Shown piece by piece: positions 35,951-48,340 of a stretch of DNA of 64,000 nucleotides (the stretch's first letter is position 1; each line of letters begins with the position of its first letter). A program made the translations under genes and the position numbers. Source of the DNA: Coccinella septempunctata (lineage: Eukaryota > Arthropoda > Insecta > Coleoptera > Coccinellidae); NCBI RefSeq assembly GCF_907165205.1, contig NC_058192.1, positions 7,564,001-7,628,000 on the forward strand, given 5' to 3'. The notes below the pieces were generated by a model. That model had not been told where the DNA came from, did no database searches, and saw only the letters and a list, made by a program, of their open reading frames with translations.

Positions 35951-37064
35951 TCACAAATCTATATTCTTGACATGCAAACACACCGTAGGAACATTGAATT
36001 TTATCGATTCGTCCAGTGAGTCTTGATCTACAAAATCTACATTAGTTACTTCACTCATAATCTCCAGGAAATCCCTTCTATAATCCTTCTGTAGATCTTC
36101 TGGCAGTTCATCGATTTTAGCATCCAAAGACTCGTAAATACCTGGAATGGAAAAGTGTGATTTTAATTTTTCTCTCATCTCATTTCACCAATCGCCCCAC
36201 CAATTTGCATCAAAAATATGTTCAAAAAAACTCACCCAGAAGTTGTCTCTTGGTTAAGTCGATGCAAAAATCAGGTTCAAACTTATGATGAAGTGGAGTC
36301 AAACCTGCATCTTTGATGATACTTTTCAACTCTACCTCAGGTTCTGCACCAATAAAATGTGGAGCAAAACTGTTGTATTCTTTAGTGAATAGCTTCCATT
36401 TGTAGATACCACTCATTTTTTTATAAGTTGTATAAAGTGCATGAGTTTTGTACTGAAAAATGAAAAACAATTCTCCATTTTTCTTCAGCAATTTGGAGCA
36501 GTTTTCGAATCCTAACCTGGAATTATTTCGTTTCAGATATCAATATGCCAATAAATGATATTTATTGTTTTCATTTTTCGTTTCGTGTAGAATTGGCAAA
36601 GGAGTTTAAGACTTCAAATTCAACATTTTCACGTGAAAGTGAAATGTATGATTTCATTGAGAAACAAATTTTACACCAAAAGCTCTGACTTACCTCAAGT
36701 TTCTCACGTGAGAGAAACAATAGGATGAGAAGAGTACATCGAATCTATTCTGTAAGTATAGTGGTATCTTTTCATCAGTAATATTCATTGTATGGAAAGA
36801 TACCATCGGGTTTTGATTCTTTGAACGACAAAATTCGATCATATTCGAATCCATGTCAATTCCAACGATCTCTGAGATACTGGGTTTTAATAATGGGATT
36901 AATACTTCCTGCAACACTCGACCACTACCACATCCAATGTCCATCACACTCCATGGACCATTCTTCAGTAAATTGCCGGATTTTATATAATTCGCGTATT
37001 CGTGACCAACCTTTTCGAGATGATATTTTCCATAATGAAAATATTTCAGTGATCTGTTGGCCAT
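35951..37064 (-). CDS. SAM-dependent methyltransferase, JHAMT-like (paralog 1)
   Basis: Three exons on the minus strand: 37064-36694, 36516-36236 and 36141-35951, joined by introns of 177 and 94 bp with GT/AG ends in phases 2 and 1. The product is 280 residues, the usual size for insect juvenile hormone acid O-methyltransferases. Motif I (DIGCGSG, residues 42-48) binds S-adenosylmethionine. Asp70 in VGIDMD is the ribose-binding acidic residue. The second exon gives the KNGELFFIF strand and the APHFIGAEPE segment. The ATG at 37,064 has a good context (GAAATGG) and matches family starts. An upstream in-frame ATG (37,139) would add 25 residues with no family counterpart. The family transfers methyl from SAM to farnesoic or JH acid. 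Here the usual Cys-Leu-His-Trp-Val segment reads CFSHV (116-120), so the tryptophan is His and another acid substrate is possible. It is a head-to-head paralog of the gene at 62,242. Confidence 0.85.
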
Positions 37065-38928
37065 TTCGTTTTGTTTCCTAGTTAATACTAGATTAACTTC
37101 AATTGAGATAGTAGAGAATAATTGCATTATCAAAGTCAATAAACAACGATAACAGACAATAAAGGCTCAAATTGATTCAACTTGTTTTGAAATATCTTGA
37201 ACATAAATTGTGTTGAAAAATGCCAATCAATCTTGAAGTGGGTAATCTGATGGAATGGTATTGAACCCTATCAAACTTGCATTTAGTTCCAATTCTAACC
37301 AAAATCGAATCGAATAACGTGCGATACCTACTAGAGAATCAAATGTTTTCCAAGCTCTTCAAGCCAGATTCTTAATTCCTGGGTCCCATTCAGTCATGCC
37401 TCGTTTCCCACAAAATTAACCGACTGTATAGAAGCTCCAAAATGCAACAAAAACTAAGAGACGCGAGCTAATTACACTGAGGATTAGGCCACCAGAATAA
37501 GTCACATGATCTCGGGATAATTCCAGTCTTTTCCAAATCACTTCCTCATTAAGAATCGAATCCTTGGGGAGGATGCTTGCCTTCTTCTTCGCTGAACTTT
37601 TCGTTCAAGCAATGCTCAGAATCTGAGAACTTTCTTAGACAGGATGAGAATGGACGCTGTTCAAAACTTTCATGATCATTACGTCCTTAAAAATAATATT
37701 TTTCATTCGAACAAACAGTTTCTGAGACACAACTTCCTCGAAGAAGAAATTTTAGGATTTCTTGAATTACGAGTTTTATAATAACACCATATTCGGCTCT
37801 TGTAACTATACCTCCCTCACTATATAGTTCACCGAAACGATAGTGCCACATGAGTCGATAAATTCCCACTGAACCAAAGTGGCATTCTCCAGGCTTCAAG
37901 TCTATATCGGCTGTGTTTCAGAAATTATGAGGTTGCGTGGCAAATTGCAGCTTGAATTAAGAACCACACGCTCGTTAAAGCTCAGGCACAATCGTGTATC
38001 GTGACATATTACGATTTCTTTAATCAATCGTGCTCTCCCAGGAGATACGGATCCATTCGAGTGGAATGATTCGATATGGTGGGTAAACGTAGAAAACGAA
38101 TTGATGAATTGAAATCGACGATTAGTTCTCCATGTCTTGGATATTATGGCGAACAGATAGCCCACCAGGTATTCTTGTTGCTTTATGAAGCACCTGTACC
38201 CTTCTACTACTGTTTGGAAGTCTGTTTGGACGTTTTTTCGAGTAGTTTTCATCGAAATATGTGATGAAGTCGAACTGTATATACTCCATTCACATTTATT
38301 TTAGTACTCGGTTGGCCATGGAAATGTGACACATTTCACTCTGTATAGTACGAAAATGTGGAGTTATGAAGCTTGTCAAAACATTTTTGGTTTTTAAATC
38401 AACGCTTTGTTGCCCGTTCTACGTAAAAGTTTCTGTTATTACGTATTTTATCACAATGTCGAATCTCTTCGGAAAATATGTGACGAACATAATTGAAGTT
38501 TATACAAACTGATTGAAGGCATACCAAACCCAGTTATTTGCATGGAAAATACAAGAGACCAGTATAATATCATAATATGCACTAGCTTGAGGAGAGTTAA
38601 TGTTCGTTATCTTCCTTGGCTAAAGTTTGAATACGTTACATTAGTTGTAGATTTCAAAAATATTAACCCGAAGATGAAATGCATATGATGCAGTGGTTGG
38701 GAATGGGTATCTCACGAAGGAATCAACAGATAATTACAAGAATGTTAAATTCTTCGATAAAAATCATCTTGCATCAATATAATAATAATATAATTAGGTA
38801 TTTATTGGTACCTTAAGACATTTACAATGTATAGGACAAGTCAAATGAAAAATAGAAAAATCAATTTTCGCGAACTTATTCTACGATGACATTCATCGAA
38901 AATCCTGTAGTAAACTTTTCGCTTCAAT
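37065..38928. other. intergenic DNA upstream of the minus-strand methyltransferase, no gene assigned
   Basis: This holds the promoter side of the gene starting at 37,064, with no clear TATA box. Open frames of 116 codons (38,252-37,902, minus) and 70 codons (37,899-37,687, minus) sit next to each other and are opposed by a 62-codon frame on the plus strand. None shows a domain motif. They may be remnants of a transposon frame but are not supported as genes. Confidence 0.4.
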
Positions 38929-39145
38929 TCACTCGAACTTAAAATTCTCAAATACCACCACATTTTTGGGTCTCCCAATAGAAGGAAATTCTTTGTCATC
39001 CTCTTCATTCACAATCTTTCTGATTGTGGAAATATTCAGCTGAAATATAAGTCGTTTAGATTCAGATGAAACATTATATAAATTGTCTTACTTGGAATAT
39101 GTTCGCTACCGTCTGACATATTGTGGATTTTAGAATATCAGGGTA
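38929..39145 (-). pseudogene. HTH fragment of a transposase-like protein, two exons
   Basis: On the minus strand a short exon (about 39,145-39,092) encoding ICQTVANIFQ ends at a GTAAGA donor. A 52-bp intron with a TTTCAG acceptor leads to a second exon (39,039-38,929) encoding LNISTIRKIVNEEDD, a GRPKNVVVFE tail and a stop. Together this resembles the helix-turn-helix plus short basic linker found at the N-terminus of several insect DDE transposase families (pattern: ...VA...ISxxTVxxIxxE...). There is no catalytic domain nearby and an in-frame stop lies just upstream, so this is most likely a fragment. The assignment rests on a short motif only. Confidence 0.35.
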
Positions 39146-41433
39146 TAACTACATATTTAAATGAGCGGACCTGAATTCTAAATAGCACTTCCTGAAACCC
39201 TGTCTCTTTTTTCAATCACTTTCGGCATTTTCGTAATAAATATTGATATTAGCTGTGGCAACGGCGTTATGACATTAACGACATTTCATGAGTGCCAACC
39301 TTACTCCGTTCTAGTAACAAAAACTTGAGAAAATGATTTCATGACCAACCGACTGCTAAAATTAATGTGAATGGATTATACATATACAATCTGCCAGCAG
39401 AATTCCAATTTTTCGATATTCTTGCAAGGTTTCAGTTGCAATGAATTTGCTTTTGGAGCTTTCGATGAAAAAGTCAATATATTTCATATCGAGCAATCTA
39501 ATTGAACAAATAACCTGAAATCCCCAATTCAAATATCATAGGTTGGACATGGTATGTTTCTGAAAAATAGATAATCTAACTAAATAATGAGAGAATAGCA
39601 CATGAATGTCCTGAGAATTCTTATTCAGATATATAGTCTTGAAAGTTGGAATTTTTCCTCTGTTGATCACTCAAAAAAGTACTCAGCTTTCCATTTTTGT
39701 CATGTATCGATAACATCAATTCAATATTTCACCAGTTCTGTGGAGATAGCGATAGATTAGCTTATTTCATCGAATTTTACTCATTCGGATTCTCAGTTTC
39801 GTTGTTTGCTTAACTTCGTTGTAACTGCAGCAGAAATAGGAGTTGTCAATTTTATGATTAAAGCATGGGAAAGTTTAACGTTATTAACTTGATAGGTGAA
39901 TAAATTCCATAACTCCCACGCAATCCATATACCCCATGGGGCCCTGCCAGATGCAAGGTGATACTATCACAACTTCCAGAGATATTTACTATTCCACCTC
40001 ATGAGTGACTAAATAAATTGCGTATATAACGTAATAAACTATTTTGCTCCAATTAATTGCGATAAATTTATTTATACCGACGTGTTTCCCATTGATTAAT
40101 TGAGTAAATTAATGGGATCCGCAGAGTTTGTTTAATTATTATCAGTGGAAGGAAAGAAATACACCTTTATCTACCGTTTATAGCCACGGCAAGCTTTTTA
40201 TGACACGATATAGTGGAACTAATTACCTCGAGTGGTCTTGATTGTGAAGTGATTTTTCATTAGTTGGGGTATTTGGTTTCCTGTTTGACACTTTCAGGGC
40301 AAACTTCGCATTCACTATTTTTCTTGTACTGGTTATGCTTTTACTAATGAGATAAATAATACTACCATGAATTCAATTGAACTTAGAACAGATTAGGACC
40401 TTTCGTTTGCAAAAAAGTGTAGCACCTAGGAAATATGACATTCCACAAAATGGCTTGAAATGAATTAAACAAAAAATCATATAGTCTCGGTACAAAATAA
40501 AGAGACCACTGAATTTCGAACCTAGAGTAGTCTATCGTTTCTATCTGGGAATCCGATCATACGAAAATCACTGAATTTTGGTACATAGGAATATGATATG
40601 CGAAATCTCATAGTGTCAACTATTTTGGAGATGGATCACCTCAGAGAGTATTTACTGAACCCCCAATGTCTTTCCATTGTATTTGAATTATTTGAGAATT
40701 ATTTAACTGTTTGAAAGCCTATTCATTTGATAAACTCCATTCTTGTTGCAGTAAGCCTAAAAGGCAAAACTCGAAATCCTACTTTTGTCTCGAAAATCTG
40801 TGAGTGAATGTTGTTGCAGTATTTTTCAGGGCAATGTTAAAAGTATTTGCTTTCCTATAGACCATGTTGAATTGGGTGAAAAATTCAAGGAAATATTCAG
40901 ATTTTTTTTTAATTATAAATAAATACTAAATATACTAGATGTTACCAATCTAAACCTGTTTCATTTCAGTGCATACTGCCATCTAGGTTCGAACCATGAA
41001 AGAGGAACCGTAAAAATACGAATTCCAATCCGATGTCGGCATTTTCAATCGGATTAACGAACTGAGGCGGTTCTAGTCTATTTTTCATTCAGTGCCATAA
41101 ATCAAAGAACGTACAGTCCCATGCTCGAATACTTTCACGATTGTACGTCCCACAATCAATGAATCCGTACGATAGTGAAACCAATTATTTATTGATTATT
41201 ATTAATAATGTAGACTACCGTATTGCATCCGAACATATTTTAATTGAGATCAAACCGGTGAATGAGTTATTAATAATTATAAATAACAATGCCCTCTGGA
41301 GATGGTTCGATTTGATTTTTGTGGTCTTCAATCGGTGAAGATATACTCGACGAGGCTATATTTGAATGTTTCTAGGGCTGGGGAGAATACGACAAGTCAA
41401 TATTTGTACAAAGTCATGATGACCCTTTATATA
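39146..41433. other. intergenic DNA, no gene seen
   Basis: No coding region or known repeat is recognised. The 39.9-40.3 kb part is rich in ATTAAT/TTAATT-type motifs, which could bind homeodomain proteins but are also expected in AT-rich DNA. A short 8-bp inverted repeat (AATCCGAT/ATCGGATT) lies at about 41,027-41,056. Confidence 0.45.
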
Positions 41434-42085
41434 ACAGGGGGGTCTTTGACTCGTACGAATATTTTAACAGTAGGTTCTTGAGGTGGAAAGAAACGCTTTT
41501 TTCTCATACCATTTTTTTCGATTCAGTCCTGATAAAAATAAATAGCCATTTTAAGTCTTCATAATGAGCTATGCCACCCCTGGAAAAACAAAATAACCTT
41601 CAGATCGACTAGCTGAATCTGTGACACTACACATCTGTGGATCTTTTAAAAAGAGTTACCGGTCAAATTACCCAATTTTCGAATTTCACAGATATTTTTT
41701 GTTTTTAAATTTTTAATTGGATGAATCGAAAACGGTGCATTATAGGAGAAAGTATGAAGGATCCTTTTATTCTACAAAACATTCAAATATTCATTAGTTA
41801 ACCACTACCTTAGCTCCAAGGGTTGGATTCTTTGAATTTTTGGTATTTTCATGGTACGTAATGGTCATAATGAGAAAACTGGAAGACGTAGGTGATTCTT
41901 GTGCTCGAAAAAGATTCATCAGATAAATGAAAAACTATATGCCGAAATTCATTTAATTCTATGAAATTGTTTGTCAGATAGAGCCGAAAATAACATTTTT
42001 TATGGTTCTTCAACAGCCTGTATCTTTTAAATCGAGCTAGTTCGGAGAAAATGGTAAAGGAAAAAAGTCAAAGACTCACTCTGTA
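41434..42085. mobile_element. inverted-repeat element family A, copy 2
   Basis: 652 bp, beginning ACAGGGGGGTCTTTGACTCG and ending AAAGTCAAAGACTCACTCTG followed by TA. It is homologous throughout to 3211-4176 without that copy's two nested insertions, and so provides the empty-site reference for them. Confidence 0.87.
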
Positions 42086-42549
42086 TGTTTGGTTTAGTGC
42101 AAATTTCACTCAAGAAATAATTATAGTATAACAACCAAAATAAAAACGAAATGAGAAAGAAAAAACCCTAGATGAAATTTCATCCCTCTACCTCCAGGAA
42201 CCGGGGGAGAAGAGCAATCGTCATGAATATTCCCTGCGTATTTTCCATCTCGTGTAAACCCCGATTTTATTGTTTTACAACTCTTTTAATAATCGAAGAA
42301 CATCCCCATCCGGAACTCAACATCGATACGACACGTCACAGGAGCAAACCTTTATGGCACCTTTGCCGATAGCGCGTTATAATTCAAAATTGCGAATTAG
42401 GTTACCAACTTTCGATATACAGCGGTATGGGCTTCATGGTGTTGGTAAACAACCCTCTGGAGAGTTGGGTTGAGATTGTTTCGAGTTTAGCGAATGTTAG
42501 GTTATGTCCACTTTGTGAAGTTCATGAAGGACTAAAAGGATGTTTCCTA
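42086..42549. other. intergenic DNA, no gene seen
   Basis: Two overlapping open frames of 66-67 codons (42,172-42,473) show no motif. Nothing else is recognised between the family A element and the mariner fragment. Confidence 0.45.
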
Positions 42550-43025
42550 TGAGGATGTATTGATATCTAGTTAGCCTAGACCAGTTCCATGCATAAAAAT
42601 ATATGGCGTTATCATAGCAACGAAGAATGAACTCATAAGAAGTGTCATTGTGAAGTTTGAGGTTAAAAAAGTAAACCAGAGTTACGCAATGAATTAAAAG
42701 AAGGAAGATGGCCACCGAAATTGTGGAAATCGAAAAATTGGAGTATCGAGCCATCATCAATGTACCTGTATTTAAGAGTTAAGTGGTAAGCCGATTTACG
42801 AAGATATGCTTAATACCCTTGGTGATCAATGTCCTTCGTATGCGACCGTGAAAAATTGGACTGCAAGCTTCAAAAGAGGTTAATTTTCCATTGAAGATGA
42901 TGACCGATTGGGAAGGCCAGATTCTGTATCAGTTCCCGAAAATATCGATGCAGTTCATGACATAATTTTATCAGACCGTCGAATTGAGCTAAGACGGATA
43001 TCTGAAGCACTGAATATCACGCATA
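42550..43025 (+). mobile_element. mariner element remnant, copy 3 (3'-truncated)
   Basis: The 5' terminal repeat (GAGGATGTATTGATATC, from 42,551) follows TA. The 5' untranslated region is homologous to that of copy 2. It then encodes the start of the transposase: GDQCPSYATVKNWTASF, then a TAA where copy 2 has an open codon (about 42,880), then the DDDRLGRP and LRRISEALNI segments. Similarity stops at about 43,025, within the DNA-binding domain, so the whole catalytic domain is missing. Confidence 0.88.
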
Positions 43026-45190
43026 TCATCCATTATGATTCATTCTATTTATGAAAAAGTGCTCCATTTCGAAATCCAAAACCTATTTTGGTCGGAAATT
43101 ATATCATCCCATAGTTCTCCCAATTCAAAAAAACACCCCAAGATGTTATCTTGTCTGGGATCAATTCCCAGATTGACGTCTTCGAGGAAAAGTGATCCTT
43201 AGCCGATTTATCCCAGCAACGGGATGAAACGCTAAGTCACGTGGACGTGACCAAATCAGAGTAAAAGCCGACGGAATGAATTTCCTCCCCTGTTTGGTAG
43301 TAAATCATACCCTCCGCTGTCGTATATGGGACCTAGTGGCAGTAGCCACCTCGGTCAAATAAATATAGGAGAATTGATAAATTGAATCAGAAAGGCATAA
43401 CCGACCTACTGGATGGTGTGAGTGCACCCTAGATGTGGCTTACTGGCCACATTATTCCCAATAATGAACATTTGAAATTGAACAAGACAAGAAATGAACA
43501 TTCATTCTGGATTTTCGGGAGATCTGCTGGAATTGAATCGATTTAATTTGATACAAAACCTCATGCATTCGCTGGAATCTTAAAATTCCGATGACAAAAA
43601 GTTGTGTACATATATTAGAAGGGTTGGATTTTTCCAGGAATGCTGAAATCATTTCTACAGTCATACTTTTCATCTAAAATTTCTTCTACGGTTTTATTAC
43701 TCAGCCTACCTTCACCAGTTTTGAAGTGATGGAGATATAAAATTATGTTTGAATATTTTGAAGCTGAGAATGGTCTATTCCTGGACGGCATCCAAACGCT
43801 AGGGACTTCTAGACTTGCTTTCTGTTAATTGACAGAAATATGAAAAACCGTTGAAACAATTCATATAAAATATGCTATTATCTACTTGAAAATGAGATCA
43901 CCCATACGTGGTCGTCAATGTTTCTCATTTGAAACAAACAAAAATGGAAGGAAACACTACTCAAGATTCAGCCTTCAAGTGTTTAGAAAAAAATGAAATC
44001 TTTCCGGACCTCTCACAGCTTCTACATATATATTTCCACCCTCAGATGCCCCTTCGATAACCCCCTTCCCATTAAACATGCCCTTCTACCCTTGCTAGGA
44101 TGGGAACGTGCCATGAAGTCCTAGGTTACTGGATACTGCAACTTGGCGTTCACAGGAAATGGAAAAACAATGAACTCCTTTTCCTGGATATCTACTGCAG
44201 ACTATTATGGGGTAATTGTATTTCAATATTTTCCTTTCGAGGACAGAGAATAAAAGTGCAACTACTGATTGAGCCGTTCCTGCAGTTAATCAACTGAGAT
44301 AAAACTATAGTTACCTTTACTAGTCTCCTGAAGTACCCACTGAAATAAAGCTTTAAATTTGGGCTGGTGTGGACCATGAACAAACTTTAAATTTATTGAT
44401 TTGGTGTGTTTTTATGTGTTTTTTGTTGTCATTTCCATTTATCGAATCCTAATTTCGAATCAAGTTTCTTTTTCTTTCGATATCGGATATACTACCCTTT
44501 TTCCTCGAAAGATTTCCTACAGCAGTCCTTCCCGAAGATTTTGTCTTGCTGTTGGCCCCAGTGTTTGTGCGTGAAACCCTTAGCCCTCGGGTAAGGAGGT
44601 GGAGGATCGCAATTTTTCTCGCATCCTACGTGATTGGAATAGGAGCAGTTAAAAGTGTTTTGTTTCGTCGAGCGATCGCTTCCTTCTTTCCTTTCATCTC
44701 GAACCTACAGCGAACTCTACTTTTCCGCATTATGAACAAGCCAAAATTAGAAAGAATATTTCGCGGTGAGTTGTATGAAAGAAATATCAGGGGAGTTCTT
44801 TCATTTTTTTTCTCCGCCTTGCTGAAGAACGATGTTTTTCACATTGTTTTGTGCATTTTACTCATTGGATATTCTGCATATAAATAGCGTGGAAACATAT
44901 ATTTACGTAGCAGAGGTTATCATATTCTTAATATTATAATGAGGACATTGGAGTGTTTGTATTTGTGAACTCAGTTATATCACAGTTTTTTTTTAAGTTT
45001 ATTGGGGTTTGAAATCTACTGTTGAAAGTTGTGAACATATAGAAGATACTTACTTGTTAATTCTTCTTCTTTTCAGTTTAATTCGATTAACCTGGTCTTC
45101 TTCCATATTTCTATATTGTAGAGATTTTGAATGAGCTGCTTTATAAGGTCTTTTTATAGCCCTGCAACTTCTGATGGTATTGATTAGGGC
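43026..45190. other. intergenic DNA, no gene assigned
   Basis: About 43,080-43,450 is GC-richer and repeat-like but not identified. An open frame of 113 codons at 44,546-44,887 has two hydrophobic stretches but no recognisable domain and is not supported as a gene. Confidence 0.4.
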
Positions 45191-45514
45191 GATTTTTGAT
45201 TTCGTATGAGATGAATGATATGCCCAACTCATTATGTAGATTGTAGGGTAAAGTCAGGTTAGGTAGGTTAGGTTAGGTTAGTTTAGATTAGTTTAGGTTA
45301 GGTAAGGTTAGATTTTGATTTCGTATGTGATTAATGATATGCCCACCTCATTTTGTAGATTGTGGGGTAAGGTTAGGTTAGGTAGGTTAGGTTAATTTAG
45401 GTTAGGTTAGGTTAGGTTAGATTTTGATTTCGTATGTGATGAATAATATGCACAACTAATTTTGTAGATTGTAGGGTAAGGTTAGGTTAGGTAGCTTAGG
45501 TTAGAGAGGCATCA
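45191..45514 (+). repeat. compound minisatellite with interstitial TTAGG repeats
   Basis: Three units starting at about 45,191, 45,312 and 45,421. Each has a unique part (GATTTTGATTTCGTATG... ATATGC... TTGTAGATTGT-GGGTAA) followed by a run of GGTTA repeats, i.e. (TTAGG)n on the plus strand, with GGTAGGTTA interruptions. TTAGG is the canonical telomere repeat of many insects. The mixture of unique and telomere-like sequence points to local amplification rather than an active chromosome end. Confidence 0.88.
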
Positions 45515-46894
45515 AGGCGCATCTGTTAGGGATCCCAGTATTTTGGATTGAGTTCTTTTCTTTCTTATATCTGTTGGTTTTGTGTATATTAGTTTTATTA
45601 TTGTCTTGTATATAAAAGACTTGTCTTCAGTGTATAAGTAGTTTGGATTTCCATTCATCCTGTATGTGCCTTTTCTAGGTGGGGCTTTAGCCTAAATGCA
45701 TTCCGATGTACTTCGCTTCAATGATGACTGGTATTTAGTAGCAATAAATTCAACAGGGGGACACATAATATTTCAACTGGTGAACTTCACTTGAAATCCT
45801 TTCATTCCAATTTTGGTACCACCCTCCTAGTTCGTTCAAGTGTTGTTGAACGTGTTCAGATAGAATCTGCTTAAGAGGCCCTTTCTAGGAATCGATTTTT
45901 TGTTAGGATCATAAGATTTAGTTGATCACTCTCGTCCTAGGATTTACCCATATTCAAATTCACAATGCTGTCCTTCAATCTGGAGGATCTTTATTATATC
46001 CCCGATCTTCTTAAAGATGATTCATTTTTCTTCTCCGCTTCATAGGTCCATCGAAAAAAATTGGGTAAATAAAGCAGAATACTGTGATTATCAAGAAAGG
46101 ACGAATATTCAACTTGTAGATAACAAGGAGCTCGAAAAACCATAAATTGTTTTCCAAAATCCGCGTAAAATCTGGCACTCCCGATTGTTATCACCGAATG
46201 CATAAACTCGACCTAACCTAACGTAAATTATGAACGCACGTGGAACAATTGTCCGGCACGAACGTTTTATTAACCATAGAACAGTCGGAGTCATAAATTC
46301 AAAAACCGATGAAAATTTATTGTCCGTTTGTTATTTTCGCATTACACCCAGTGTTTGGTACTCCTCAAAGACATAATCGACAAGCGAAATTTATTGCTGG
46401 ACATGTAACATCCTAATGGTAATGGGATTAACTGAACCTTTGACCCAATGGTCGCACTAAAACTTAACAATACCATGATTATTACTTTTTTATTGGCGGT
46501 GGAACTGTAAACGTAGAAATGGTGGTTGTATTTTTGCGAGGGGTTTCCGCTCTTTACCACCTCGGGACGCTAACTGGATGATATATGAATTTTTAATGAA
46601 GTCGGTCAATCCATAAATTATGGCGAGTGCAGGGACATCCATAGCTTGCCATTCGAAACCATAAACCCATAGTTACGAGGCATACCCAAAGTATTCGTTA
46701 TTTCCGACGGACCAACAGGTATCTCCAACCCACAAAACAATCATTTTCCAATTCCAGCTATCTTTTGTTTATTTCTATAATATAAAAACATTTTCTGATG
46801 GCTGTCACCACCTGGATCACCCCATTTTTTATATTGATTCTTTGATCAATCTGTGCACATCCATTTAAGAAGGCAGCGATCTTATTACAAGCAC
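45515..46894. other. intergenic DNA, no gene seen
   Basis: No coding region, RNA or further repeat is recognised. Short frames of 61-72 codons on the minus strand (45,994-46,560) overlap in different frames and have no motifs. Confidence 0.45.
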
Positions 46895-47810
46895 CATTCA
46901 TTCATTCATTGCTGTATCCCGTTACCGGGAATTAATCTACAAAAAGACATAAAAAAGAAAAGACTTATAATTTCTTGGGGCTTATTGCGACTGTGTGCCC
47001 TCCTGTGACTGAAGAGAGCCAACCGTGACCTTCAGATCCTTCCACACTCCGGGCATGGATAGTCACCAACCAGATCTGGCCGCCACTGAATTCTTCTCGA
47101 GTCTTCATTATTACTGTGCACCATAGATCTCCACTGTGACCTGTCTAAAGCTAGTTGTTTCCAGTTATGATTGGCATTAACTGATTTTAGGGATTGATGT
47201 AGTGTATCCTTAAACCGCTTATACTGGCCTCCTGGTTTACGGGCTCCCTCTGCCAATTCGCCATACAGAGCTATTTTGGGGAGTCTTGTGTCTTGCATCC
47301 TCAGAATGTGGCCGCTCCATCTGAGTCGGGCCCTCGTTACTTGAATCTCAATTGTTGTACAACTCGCGCGTTGCAAGACTTATACGTTAGAAACTTTGTG
47401 GAACCATCTGATGTGTATTATCTGTCTTAGATGACGTTGTTGCGTTTGTTCAAGCTGTTTAATATGTCGCCTGTAGGGCGTCCAGCTTCCGCTTCCGTAA
47501 AGAAGCGTTGGAAGGACGACTGCTTTGTAAACAGCTGTCTTGGTCTTCAGATTGAGGTGGTGATTTTGAAATACTCTGACCTTTAGCTTCCAGAATGCCC
47601 TCGATGCCGAATTGATACGGTTGTGTATTTCCGTGTCTAGGTTAGCCCTAGTATTTATGAAGCTTCCCAAGTATTTGAACTGCTCGACCTCATGCATTTG
47701 ACTCTGCGTTCACTCGTTAAGAGCTGAAGATGACACTCGATTTTTCGGCATATACATTTAGAGCGTTATGCAGATTATAATATACTCTGATTATAAACCT
47801 GTTCGATTCC
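46895..47810 (-). mobile_element. non-LTR retrotransposon (LINE), 5'-truncated, C-terminal region
   Basis: Minus strand. The frame shows the reverse-transcriptase C-terminal region common in animal LINEs of RTE-like type: QFKYLGSFINTRANLDTEI, then VLPTLLYGSGSWTPYRRHIK, then RARLRWSGHILRMQDTRLPK, a KRFKDTLHQSLK block and a final CPECGRI zinc-finger start followed by a SHRRAHSR half. An in-frame TAA at about 47,380 and a TGA right after CPECGRI (about 47,029) break it. Upstream, VYAEKSSVIFSS (to about 47,750) is the likely K-S/T-x-V motif in a shifted frame. The frame reads into an ATGA microsatellite tail that ends at 46,895. It is inactive and is the same family as the tail at 4077-4157. The clade name is tentative. 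Confidence 0.85.
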
Positions 47811-48340
47811 CGCGATCCACCCTGCAAGACAATTATTGATCCACTAATTAAATAAATAAATATGTGCAATTTGGCTCGGCCGTAAAAACCAATATTTATT
47901 GCCATAATTACAAAACGCCGTGGACGTTCCACCACTAAATAGGGACAAGATGCGGCAATTTTAAAAATCCGCGGAATTTATATTATTGAGGACGTGGCCA
48001 TACGTTTTATATTGCAGATAAATGACGGAGTATTTCTTTGTTAATGTTGTAATTAGAATGAATCCGAAGAGCCGTTTTACAGCGGCAGGTGGTGAGATGC
48101 GGTTGAAAATTGCAGTTGTTGGTGAAATTTTACACCTCGTTCGCAAATTGTCGAACATAACTTTGTTCTTCTGGAAATCCTTATTTGGTATGGGGGAGCT
48201 TCTTCTGCTCATTCCTGTCCACTTGAGACAAGGATGAAATAATGAGGAAGCCTGTTCATTTCCCTCGAAACAACCATTACTGTATTAACTAACCTAATGA
48301 TTTGATGGTCGGTAAAGAATATGAGCACACTGAAATCTTA
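47811..48340. other. intergenic DNA, no gene seen
   Basis: Open frames on both strands (47,717-48,237) overlap each other and lack motifs. Nothing is recognised. Confidence 0.45.

Noticed and set aside
37687..38252. Adjacent minus-strand open frames of 116 and 70 codons
   Set aside because: No motif was found, a plus-strand frame overlaps them, and they are not joined by convincing splice sites. Kept only as a comment on the intergenic stretch.
42497..42760. 87-codon minus-strand open frame resembling one at 5,794-6,099 (plus)
   Set aside because: Both are antisense to the 5' untranslated part of the mariner copies. The resemblance comes from the transposon.
44546..44887. 113-codon open frame with two hydrophobic stretches
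   Set aside because: No recognisable domain, no splice or context support, and similar frame lengths occur by chance in this window.
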